DNA of 64,000 nucleotides from Sclerurus mexicanus (taxonomy: Eukaryota; Chordata; Aves; Passeriformes; Furnariidae). Shown one piece after another: positions 38,800 to 49,644 of the stretch. A program made the position numbers and the translations under genes. The notes below the pieces were generated by a model that had not been told where the DNA came from, did no database searches, and saw nothing but the letters and a program-made list of their open reading frames with translations. The stretch is from contig VWZF01007822.1 of NCBI GenBank assembly GCA_013396755.1, positions 1,303,944-1,367,943 on the forward strand, read 5' to 3'. Numbering within the stretch: the first letter of the stretch is position 1; each line of letters begins with the position of its first letter.

Positions 38800-41700
38800 T
38801 TGCATGTGCATTATTTGCATGAAGATCAGCCTTGCTGAAGTGAGTAGTCTATTTTTAATGATCATTTTATCTTTAACATTAGTCTTACAAGAAAACTTCT
38901 GCCATTTTGAGGCCATATGCATTACCTCAAATTGTACATCGAAAATTTGGAAACAGAATTGTTAAATAGAAACTGAAGATTGCTGTTGCCGTTTTTCAGT
39001 TCTATTTTGTATCTTAACTGAATTGTGCATCTATTTTCAATTTTCATTAGTACTATTTATTTGTGTTCTTGTCAGTCCTCAGGGTCACCATTAGATGATC
39101 AGAATTTTAGCGTGCTGAGCACAGACTAGTACACGACAGGAAGACAGCCTTCAAGTAAAATAAATTACACTCTAAATAATTCCTGCTCTCAGTCACACTC
39201 TGCTTTTCATTTTAGTAGTGAAAATGAGGAAAAAAGTGGGTGAACTCATTTATTGTATTTTTGGGTTCGGATGTGAGATGTAGGTGAGCTCTCTGATGTT
39301 CAAATCAGAAATGAGTTAATCTAGATAACATCTTAAACCTTCAACTGTACTCTGTTCATTCATAATACGCAGGTATATGACTGTGACAAAATGATCCTCA
39401 ATAAGATGAGTAAATTGCTTCTCCACCTATATAATATATTTTATATAATATATTCTCCTATAATATATTCAATTATATAATATATTCTCCACCTATATAA
39501 TATATTGTTATGATGGAGGGGTTATTTAATACAAATTTATATATTGTATTTAAAATAACACAAGGAAAATCTGCCTTCTTGTATTGTCCTCAGCATTGTC
39601 ATAATTTTGAAGCTCTGCAATAAGAGTTTGAGTTTTTTACCTTTGTGATGTTGGGGGTGTTTTATCATTGTAGGCATACAAAAACAGTAACACACATCTT
39701 TGAGCATACTGTGTCTCAATTTCTGTATCATCTTTCCAGTACCAGGGGGCCCCTGCTGTCAGGGGTTGTTGTACCTTTTGGAAAGCAGCAAAGTTTCCTC
39801 CTATAGCTCTTCTGTCTCAGCTCTTCCAGTGAATTAGATTCAACTGTTGAGTAAAATGGATCTCCTGCTGCTACAGACCGTGACATTTTTGCTGTGGAGA
39901 GCCACAGATTTATTTTACAGTCCTTGTTTAGGGAGCTATAGCTTTGGGCAGAGAGATGTACAGGCACCTTGTGGCAGGTGCATGTGAACCACCTCAATAA
40001 GCCCAGCCTAAAAATTGAGTTCTTTCAGTTTTGAACCACTTCAGGAAGTTAGTGTCTTAAGGCTGAACTCTGAGAGCGAAGCTGCCACTGAGGAACGCAC
40101 TACAGACAATCCTCAGACAGGTTGAAGTAAGCTTTGCTTTCCAAGGGTGTGGAGGTGACATATCTCTGCAAATATATCAATCTGAACAGAAGATTAGGTC
40201 ACTCTCAAATGAAAAGGCTCTGTGTGCACCCCAGAACTAAAACTACAGCCAAAAGGAAATAAGCTCCCTTGCAATGACAGACACAGCCAACACTTATTTT
40301 TGGGTAAGAAACAAGTGGCAACAGATTTCATATGCCATGTGTGCAACTGGCACTTTCATTTATTTTTTAAAAAAATCTATTTTAATGCTGTTTACATTCT
40401 ACTACAGCTCACATAAACCAAGACTAGAGAGGTTATTCAGACACTAAATGAAGACACATAACATCTCCACTGTTCCTTTACTTCACCAGTGACACCAACA
40501 ATCCTCGTGACCTGGTGATTATTTTGACTTAACCATGATGTTGGCCTTCTCTCCAAAGGCAACAGAGATAAATCACAAAGATCATTACACTTGCTCAGAG
40601 GAAACAACTATGTTACATGCAAGTTGTTTATGAATCTATCAGTGTTTCAGAGGTAATGTCAGAAACAGGAATCCAATTCATGGCCTCTCAACTAGCAGAG
40701 TCCTTTGGGATTGTTCCTATGACATTTAAGAGAAATACAACTCTTAAACTAGTATTCCTGAATCTGTTGAACATCACCAACAGATTTCTTTTCTTAAGCT
40801 TGACAATGACCACAGTTTTAACCCTGACTCTTGCCGGCACAAGAAATAGAGTGTTCAGACATACCACTATCCTGAGACCCTGACAGTACCTTGCAATGAC
40901 ACTGTTGTGTGGCATTGTAGCAGTGAGAATGGGGAAACTAAGCTGGAAGGTGAGCAAATCCGTACATTTGTATGTGGGATAAGCACCTTTTATCCCACTA
41001 TTTCCATTTTTATCACTAAAGGCACTCCTTCTGTTGCAGTGTCATCTGTCTTTTAAAAAGTCTGTCAGGTACAGACCATGCACATATTGACATGCTCTGA
41101 TAAATAGTTAAATAAATTATTTAAATAAATTGTGTGAAGAAAGGGTCAACACAATAATTTTGCAAAGTTGGTATTCTGTTTCGCTTCAATTTGAAGCAAC
41201 ACCTTCTCACCTCTGCCTAAACTTGTAATGAAAAACTAAAACTGGAAGACCACAGTTCCAGCCTGCCCCAGACCTAGAAGTTCAGGCTAAGCAGCTCAAC
41301 TTCAAACATGAAATTTAGAAATGACAATGTCCATGATTTCTGACTCAATTTGTCAGGGAAATAGTAGCTCAAAGAGCTGATATTTATTTTTTTTTCACAT
41401 GAATGACAGAATACCTAAGCTAGACAGCTTGAGAGCTGCATCTTTTCTGTCCATCTTGAAAATTGCTAAAAATGGGCTATGCAATTTTGCAAAAAAAACT
41501 CACATTACAAATGGATATCCACAACACAAATAGAGTTTAGCCAGAACAATGTCTGACACCCAGAGTTTCTACAATACCAAAATATCACCATGTAGCATTT
41601 CATATATCATGAATTAAAGTTCTTCAGTAAAAACATTAATTCAGTGAATTCCTTAATATCTTAATATCTCAACCTCCAAGTCACTGATGCCCTTAAAAAA
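38800..41700. other. Non-coding DNA, no gene recognised
   Basis: No supported gene. An AT-rich minisatellite-like segment lies at 39,420-39,507. Overlapping frames on both strands at 40,617-40,957 cannot both be coding, and neither has recognisable motifs. Confidence 0.55.
39420..39507. repeat. AT-rich tandem duplication (about 66-bp period)
   Basis: The phrase CTCCACCTATATAATATATT occurs at 39,421-39,440 and again at 39,487-39,506, separated by further TATAATATATT copies. This is a short degenerate AT minisatellite. Confidence 0.8.
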
Positions 41701-41701
41701 A

Positions 41702-41744
41702 NNNNNNNNNNNNNNNNNNNNNNNNNNNNNNNNNNNNNNNNNNN
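41702..41744. other. Assembly gap (43 N)
   Basis: 43 ambiguous bases between an A run and an AG-dinucleotide run. The 119-codon frame drawn across it on the minus strand is artificial. Confidence 0.99.
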
Positions 41745-42260
41745 AAGAGAGAGAGACTGTTTAAATCATTTATTGATTTCAAGGTAGACCTGAACCAAAA
41801 AGTAAAAACCTTCCAAGTCAGGTTGCTGGTATGAAGGTAATGATTAATACTGCTTCTATAATAGCTAGGGAAAAATGAACCTATCTGGATATGAAAGAGA
41901 AAAAAAGCATCAAGATATGTGGGTTTTACGAGTGAACTATTAAACTGCCTGATTTTGAAATCAAATGATTTTGGCTTAAAGAAAAAAAAAACACCAATGA
42001 GAGAGGGCAGGGGAAAAAAAAGAAACAAAACAGGAGGGGTTGAAGGAGACATATTTTAGCTGAACCATCTTCAAATCCATCTGCATTTACCCAGATAGAA
42101 CATCAAAACCTTTTGAGGACTGTTAATTGTTACCCTGCTGTTCAAGTTTCCCTGTGTCATCCAGCAGAGATTTTTAACTTTAACAAGTATAGGATAATGA
42201 GTGCTTATATGACACAAAGGAACTACAGTGCATACAAAAAATAATGATTCTGTCAGTTAC

Positions 42261-42274
42261 AAAAAAAAAAAAAA
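42261..42274. repeat. Poly-A run (A14)
   Basis: An uninterrupted A run on the plus strand. Confidence 0.85.
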
Positions 42275-42727
42275 TTAGTACCATGGAGTGATTTTTCCAG
42301 TGTTGCAGTCAACTGACTTCAATATCTGTTGTCTCCAAGGCTGAGTGAATCACCTTTTAAATATATATAAAGATCTCCTGTGAAATCACTTTGTCAGTAG
42401 CTCAGCTGCACAAGGTAGAGATAATCTATATCAAAAATTCCTGACAGGGACTGTGCTTCCTTAGCAGGTCTTTGAAACCTTCCCACTCAGTGACCTGAGG
42501 CTCCAATGAGTCACTGTAAAAAAGTCAAGCTGCTGTATGTAGGTAATGAATGCACAGATTCATACTGCTGCCATTGCAGCTATGAAAAAAATGAACACTT
42601 CTGAAAATGAAAATCTGTGAAGTTTATATTTAGAAAAAGAAATTTAACAAAATCTCACTGATTTCACAGTGTGCATCTACACTGTCAGATGGGTTCAGCA
42701 CTTCTTTCACTCCATGACACTGATCTC

Positions 42728-42770
42728 CAAGTCTTCTGCACTGCATATACAAGTCTTCTGCACTGCATAT
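42728..42770. repeat. Exact 22-bp tandem duplication
   Basis: The unit CAAGTCTTCTGCACTGCATA plus TA is followed immediately by a second copy, with identical sequence through 42,770. The lack of divergence suggests a recent event. Confidence 0.93.
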
Positions 42771-44180
42771 TGCAAACCAAGTTCTCTTCTTAGCAAAAAG
42801 AGCCAGAGGACACTTTTTCTCTGGAAGTTGCATTGTACAAGCAGTATGGATGTGGCAAGCCTAGCCTGCTGCATAAAGCTCTACTCTTGAGTGGTACAGA
42901 CATGTGCTTGCTTGTCTGGAGCAACAAAGCTATAGTAAGTGTTCTCATGTTGGAATGCATCATTAAGAAGAAAGTCTTTATTCTTTCCACTCTAATCAGT
43001 CTTTATGGCATCATTTCAGTATGACAGATATATGGAATGGTTCTTTTCACCAAGGTCCAACATGTAGCTTTGCCAAGACATACTGTCCACCTGGGGAAAA
43101 GGGTAAAATGAGGTAAGTACCTATTGCTTTCTTTTTTTTTTTCTTTTCCTGATATAAAACCTTTCTAGCTTAGACTGAAGACTAAGGGTAGTCTTAGCAA
43201 CGAACAGCACCTGGCATTCATTGCAATACATATGCCATTACACAAATTCAGCTTGCTAAGCAATTCATTGTACAGTCCTTCATTGCAAAAATCACTAAAA
43301 CCAGTAGAAAATTGTATTATAAGTTACTTCTTTCACTCCAGATTTTTTATAGGTTTACATATGGAAGAAAAGGTGACAGAAGCATTTTTTAAAATTCAAC
43401 CACTGGCCAAACTGCAAGACCGCATAAGTGAGTGCTGAATGAGTTCTCCATATTACTTAATTAATTTGAGCCCATATTCACCTTATCCAATAACATCTAC
43501 CAAAAGGCCTTAGGTCAGGACCTCAGTCTCCCTGAACTTTCCCTTTAGTTAGTCTAGAAAAATAAACACTCCAGGGAATGAATCACCTTCTGTAATTCCA
43601 TATAACTGACCGGTTTGAGGATGACCTCTCTGAATTCAGCAATTGCATAGAGAGGACATGGCCCACGAAGCAGCAGCATGGCTGCCTGGAGGTGTTTTCA
43701 GTATCTTACAAGTGTTTTAATTGGCTTTTTCTCCTAGGACTAAGGTTGAGGTCTTCCCTCCACATTGCTCCTTCACACTAGTTTTAGCAGATGGCCACAT
43801 CCAGATCTAGCTGTGCTGAAAGCCATTGCGGTTCCCTCCTGACTGCCTATCTCCTGCAAACACACAACTCCATGAGAGTTGTGCAAATTCACCCCAGAAG
43901 CACATGAAACAAAACCCATGTTCCTTGTGTGCCACTTCTTTTGAGGTATTAATAACCCATATTTTCTTTTAAGAAGGGAACAAGAAAGCATGAGAGATGC
44001 CTTTTTATAAAAACTCTATAGAACTTCAGGAATGGTCCCATCTTCTAGTAAAATCATTATTGTTTGTATACATTTAGATGGGTGTATGTACATATGCAGA
44101 AATGGGTATCCACAGTCATACCTTGGAAATGTACAAATACAAGGATTTGCGATTAATTGCAGGTCCATCTGGTCTCTGTG

Positions 44181-44245
44181 GGTTGTTAGCATGGTAGTTA
44201 GTTTTACAGTTGCAGACTCAGGAGCTCAGATTCAAATCCACCTTG
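44181..44245 (+). repeat. Possible relic of a tRNA-derived SINE (A and B box-like)
   Basis: TAGCATGGTAGT at 44,187-44,198 fits the RNA polymerase III A-box consensus with two mismatches. GATTCAAATCC at 44,229-44,239 is a near-perfect B box. The spacing is as expected for a tRNA-like promoter, and the wording between them (GCAGACTCAGGAGCTCAGA) resembles the head of MIR/CORE-type SINEs. No tRNA cloverleaf is present, and the 3' side does not clearly match a known family. Confidence 0.35.
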
Positions 44246-45665
44246 TAGGCTTTGGGTTCCACTCCAGTCTGCAGTCATTAACTGCTCTCAGCCTGAGGGC
44301 CATACTCTACCTCCAGGGCTATTTTTGAAGCAAAACTCTCCAGTCTTGGGATGCGGTTTTCCTAGAGTTTATTTTTCCAGTCACATCCATAGAAATTGTT
44401 ATTCTTTTGCATCTGTTTAATATTAAAATTTCATATAACACACAAGGACATATAGTTTGTGTATTACTATGTTTTATGTCAGAATTTGTAGTCAATCAGA
44501 TGAAGAGTATGAAAAAACTTATTCTAAAGTCCTAAATATATATGGCACACATAATCCATTATCAGGACAACTGGCCAAGTAGGACAAAGATTGCTTCTGT
44601 TATCTGTAAAATTTGACAACCTAGGATTTTTTTACTTAAAATGGATGAAAATCATATGACTAACTTGAGATATTTCCTAATACATTAGTCCATGTGGCCA
44701 TAGGTTTTGACACATGGATTACCTTCTGGTATAAAATAGTTGAAAATATTCAGTGAAAACCATAGCAAGTGCCACCAAAGGACAATGAAGCTACTCCCTA
44801 TTGCCTGTATTCCCCACAGCAACTGATCCTGTGTGTCTGGCTGATATGGGCTCTAAAACCTGAAAATTGTACCAAACTATAATAATCAAACTAAGTTATA
44901 ACAGAGATTTTACTGGTTTTCCAACCATTACAAGAAGTAAGGAAACAAGCAGATCAATCTGAGGGAATGCATTCCTTTAAGGGTCACGATTTCCCAGGAG
45001 TTTTAGGGAAAGCCCATAACTCCCTCCTACTGTTTCGTAAATTGGCAGATCAGAGTGTGACCTAACTGCTTTTTAAAGTTGTGGTTATTTCCTCACTGTT
45101 TTGTAACCAGCTTCTAAGGTTCTGGACAACAAAGACAAGTGGTGAAATGTCTAAACCCATGAGTTCGTTGCAAACTGCTTAGACTTATGTTTGTAATCAC
45201 ACTGACATTGCCATAGCAGATTATCACATCTGTCGAGGAATATTGATATGCATGAATACAGGAGTTTAATTTCTAGGAAAACAGTCCTGGAGAAGGGAAA
45301 GCAACAGGCAAGGGCTTGTTTGTTTGTGTGTTTTCTCCTGTGCAATGCGAGCATGTCTGCTTATTTTATTCTGCAACCAATTACTTCTATTCTTCTACCC
45401 TTGTATTTTTGTTTAATTTGATCATGGTGTTTTTGCCAAACAATGAGGTTTAATGTTTCTTTCAGTGCTGCTATTCACTTGAGATCAGTATAAAATATTT
45501 CTGTGCTTTCCTTACATTTGCAATCCTTATATGTCATGTATTTTTCCTGTTAATCCCTTTGGAATTTCTTTTATGGCACCTTTTTCAAAAGTACTGCATA
45601 ATATTTAAACACAATTCAGACTGAAAATATGGCCTTGAAACATCTTGTCCCAGCAATACTGTTTT

Positions 45666-45713
45666 AATAGATCTATTCTCTGTGTAAAAAATAAATAGAT
45701 CTATTCTCTGTGT
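45666..45713. repeat. Direct repeat, 20-bp unit, 28-bp period
   Basis: AATAGATCTATTCTCTGTGT occurs at 45,666-45,685 and again at 45,694-45,713, with an A-rich 8-bp spacer. Confidence 0.93.
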
Positions 45714-46015
45714 CTTCAACTGTTTCAATTCACTTAGCTTAGAAAGAGGAACATTAGTGAGAAGGCAAGTAGATACCTCAGCTCTACAACTGACTCCAGC
45801 AGGCTTTAGCCAAATGATATAGAGTGTGAATTTTAAAGGAAAAGAAACATTTTTAATAAGTAAAATAGTGTTTTTGTGGGTAGCACAGGGACTCACTTCT
45901 AGCAGTAAAATTAGAGGTCTGTAGTCTCTTTTAGATATTCTTGAAGCAGAGAAATAAACTAACATTTCTCTGACAAGCATACGGTCCCATTAATCTTGGA
46001 AGGCAGAAGGTATGA

Positions 46016-46055
46016 GAAGCATAGAATTATGGCATGAAGCATAGAATTATGGTAT
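46016..46055. repeat. Tandem duplication, 20-bp unit
   Basis: GAAGCATAGAATTATGGCAT is followed directly by a copy with one change (C to T at the 18th position). Confidence 0.93.
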
Positions 46056-49000
46056 CAACCATAACTCAAAACACTTCTGTCCTTTCAGAGAGTAAGAGCT
46101 TTCCCATTTTGCATAATTTGACTCTCCAGCTCAGCTTAAGAAGTGACATGTGCCACCTTTACCAAACTAGCATGTTTTTATTCATTCCAGTCCTTCTACT
46201 TATTTTACAGTCTTCAGGAAAATATATCTATTGATTTAAAGACACAAATTTAGAGAGATGGATAGCTTCTGATGTTGTGACAGTTTTCCTACAACCAGAG
46301 GGCATCTTGTAGTCTTCTTTAATGATTTCGGATTTTCACCTAGTTCACCATCTGATTTAGCCCTGATTGTTTCTCACCTGCACTGCGTTTTCTTTTCTTC
46401 ATAGTGAAGTCAAAAGTAAAAGTATCTTTTCCAATCTATTGGTTTTTATATTTTTTTTTAACTCAGATTTATTCTATGTGATTCCATTTCCAAAACTTAA
46501 AGACCTGTGTTAAGTTCTAGCCACCTGAAGTTCCCTTCACAGTTAGAGGGAGTAAAACAGGGCAGGTGCTTCTTGAAAATTGACCTTACATGATTGTACA
46601 GACTAGAAAAGCCTCTCACAGAGAGCAAGCATCTGCACTTGGTTTGGACTCTGATTATTTGCCAAAACGTAGACTGATTCACTACTAAGAACTGAACACA
46701 CTCTATCTACTTTCAAGTGCTTTATGTCAGTTTCTTTCATTCCATTGACTTGCACAGCTCTATTTGAATTTAAATCTATGTATTTTCCACATTAATTTAA
46801 ATTTAATATTTATCTCACTTTGTGCCACAGCTGATTTTCTCTAAGAAGGGTGCTTCTGAACTGAAAACATTTACCATTATATTTTTTGTCTAAGCTGTGT
46901 AAAACTCTTACATATTAGGATAATTCACCAAAGTAGTTTCTGTAATTTTCCATCTCCTGTGAACTATCATTGTGCTCTTAATTGTGAACTGCTTCACATG
47001 TCTTCATGCCTCAGGCATACATCCTCACCAGTGCTTCAGATCTCCAAACACCTCAAACAAGGGCAAACACCATGGCTCAGGGGCTTTAGCAGACAACTTC
47101 TTTGGCTTTGAAAAATTACTTTGTCAACCGTGCGTTCTTAATCTTTTAGTAGCCTCTTTTCAAGTGCTTTGCCCTAGATGGTCTCATAATTTAGTGAGAT
47201 GTTAAGGGCTGAGTTAAATCCAAAACTGAAAGATAGCTTTGTACTGATTGAAAATGTACAAATTCTTCCACAATTCTTTCAAACCCTTTTTTCTGAGTCT
47301 ATCCAACAATGGTTCACATACTCATTTTTATGTGAAGTGTGAAATACTCCTTGAATTTTTTACTTCACTTTCAGAGTGAAGGTGTCTCTGCTTGAGATAC
47401 TGAAAACCATTTAAGCATCAAGTAGTTCAAAACCACCTACTGTCAGAAACCAGACTGCCTTCTGTCTTCCCTTTTAGCAGCTGCCCATTGCTTGTAGTTC
47501 CTTTTAAACTTCCTCCTGTTGTCCTCCACATTTCCCAAGGGATTTAACTCTGCTGGGATCTTGAACAACTCCTTTCTTCTATTCAGGATGTAGCTCAGTT
47601 GATTTTATTCCTGTTCCAGTATTTGGCTCAATAGTTGCAGAGAATGGGGAGATGGGCAGAGACCGTCTCCGCTTCTTCTGGTTGTTCTTAAAGGGCAGGA
47701 AAATTTAAATTATCCTTACTTCACAACTGGTCATTTTCTTCCAATTGTCACAGAAGAAAACTTCTTAAAAGGAGAGTTTCTCAAGAAGTGAAGGGCTAGC
47801 AAGAGACAGGACATAGAGAAAATGGGATGAGAAGGTCTGTGAAGAACCCAAAATTGTTGTGGCCTACTGAGAAATGTCAGACTTGTTACAAAGAGCATCA
47901 AACATGGTAGTTGATGACTCTAAATAACAAGCACTGCATTTTCTCTTGTGATCTTCCTCTTGTGTCTTTCTTGCTGCCTGGGCAATAAATATCCTTTGGA
48001 GCAGAAGAGAGCAATAGCATTTCCAGGCAACTGACACCCTGAGCTGGAACTGTTACTCTGTTGAGGTTTGCTCTGCCCTTCTACAAGACGAGAAGCAGAG
48101 AAAGTGGACATATCTCAAAAAGAAGAAATGGTGTCATTTTAAGCAAAAGCATAGACAATTTCTGGAATGCTGTTCTCAGCTTCTTCTTTTCATTCTTCTG
48201 AGAGTTCAGAAATAGCTTCATTATCTACATAAAAGCAACTCCGCTCAACTGAAACATTTTCTGTTCTTAACATTTGGTTTTGTACAATATTGGCATAGAA
48301 CCGAAATGTTTTGAAGTTTTTCGGCAAGAAACAAAATATCAAGCAAGAAGCAAATAGAGATGAAACAGCCAACACTCCAACTAATTAGATCACTAAGTAG
48401 GGATATGAACTCTCCTTGCATCTGCTTCTCTTTGCATAAATAACTAAACATGAGAAAGGCAGAGATTAGCTGCCTATAGCCTGACGACAAAGGGCCATGT
48501 CTGGGCTGCAGGACACTTATGGAAAAGCCCCTTTTCTAAATTATATAAATTAGAGGCTTGGTCTGTCTGTAAGATCCAACTAAATCTTATAGATACGGTT
48601 GTCCTGTGACAAAGGTCTCACTATTTGTCTCCCCAAAAATCCTTTCCTGATACCAAAACCAATCTATATGCATTATTTAGAAGATACTAGAGTACTTTGA
48701 AAACACTTTTTTTCCTAGGAGTTTTAATGGCAAGAGTCTCCATTGAAAACTTTGCAAAAAGATGGGTTTTATGTAAAAGTAACTGATGAAAATGGACAAG
48801 TATTTCATGAGATGAAAATTTTTGCAACACATATATTTTCTTCAAATGTAATAAAAGTTAATAATTTTCAATAAAGAGAGAAAAATAAAAATATCTTATA
48901 AAATGGATTTTTTATCAATTGATATTTATGAAAAAAGTATTTGTAATTTTTCACTCAGAAATATTTCTTCAGATTTATTAATAGGGTTTCCATCTATTAT

Positions 49001-49259
49001 TCTATTTATGAGGTATACAAGACTTGTATCTGAAAGTTTTCTAGTTTTTCTCATTGATGGCAATGGAATTACTACACCACTACAGTATTTTAGGTGTGTA
49101 CTGATGCGGTAGGATGGAAATAACACTAATTACGTGTTGGTAAAAATGAAGTTATGCAGGGATAATCAAGCTTCGATAAACAGAGGAAACTTTTTTGTAT
49201 AATAAACAGTTTTTATAAACCGATGTGAAAGGATCAGATTTACTTGCAAGGAATTAGCA

Positions 49260-49640
49260 CATAAAATCACCACAGAGGATCCAGTGCCCGCTTTTGATTA
49301 CAGTGTGCAAGACTGAGTTCTATGCAAACACCTGACCAGTGCACTTTGGATTCCAGGGCAACACAGTACCCTGCTGTTGTTTTGATGGGAAAGAAGGAGT
49401 GATGAAACAAACTGGGCACTTCAGTCTCTGCTCTACCTCAACTTAAAACATAAGATGCTGTGAGTGTTGTTCTGTTGTAAGCTGATCAATGTGATTGCAC
49501 CTTTGAAGCTGGCTGTACATCACGCAGCAAAGATATCTTTGATTAATCCCCTCCTGGTTAGTTTAAGTGATAGAAAGCCCCCTGAGGACTTAGACTTGCT
49601 CTCCTTCTTTGCAGAGATCAGAGACAAATAGTTTCTTCCT
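49260..49640. promoter_or_regulatory. Candidate enhancer-like block with TCF/LEF and OTX-type sites
   Basis: Complex sequence, GC-richer than its flanks. It contains CTTTGA at 49,501-49,506 and a perfect 14-bp palindrome CAAAGATATCTTTG at 49,528-49,541, which is two inverted TCF/LEF-type CTTTG cores. This runs into ATTAATCCCC, which holds a TAATCC OTX/PITX-type core. TGATTGCA lies just upstream. No gene frame is seen. The regulatory role is inferred. Confidence 0.3.
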
Positions 49641-49644
49641 GTGT

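Larger units (their letters stand above)
41745..44180. other. Non-coding DNA, no gene recognised
   Basis: No supported gene. The region has an A14 run at 42,261-42,274 and a perfect short tandem duplication at 42,728-42,770. Frames at 42,630-43,024 overlap on both strands and include the duplicated segment. The part at 43,600-43,960 is somewhat GC-richer, with no recognised content. Confidence 0.55.
44250..49255. other. Non-coding DNA, no gene recognised
   Basis: The longest frame here, 131 codons on the minus strand at 45,585-45,980, has no recognisable domain and includes a duplicated 20-bp unit. I do not regard it as a gene. Small perfect duplications are listed separately. No transposon is recognised. 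The DNA becomes very AT-rich at 48,720-49,000. Confidence 0.55.

Noticed and set aside
38094..38965. Plus-strand frames across the CR1 copy
   Set aside because: The element lies on the minus strand. These frames are antisense shadows.
41693..42052. 119-codon frame crossing the N gap
   Set aside because: It spans undetermined bases and begins in T- and A-rich low-complexity sequence.
44187..44239. Functional tRNA gene
   Set aside because: Only A- and B-box-like pieces are present. No acceptor stem or anticodon arm can be folded.
45585..45980. 131-codon minus-strand frame
   Set aside because: It has no recognisable motif, contains a duplicated 20-bp unit, and has no splice or promoter context. 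It is within the length expected by chance for 64 kb of six-frame DNA.
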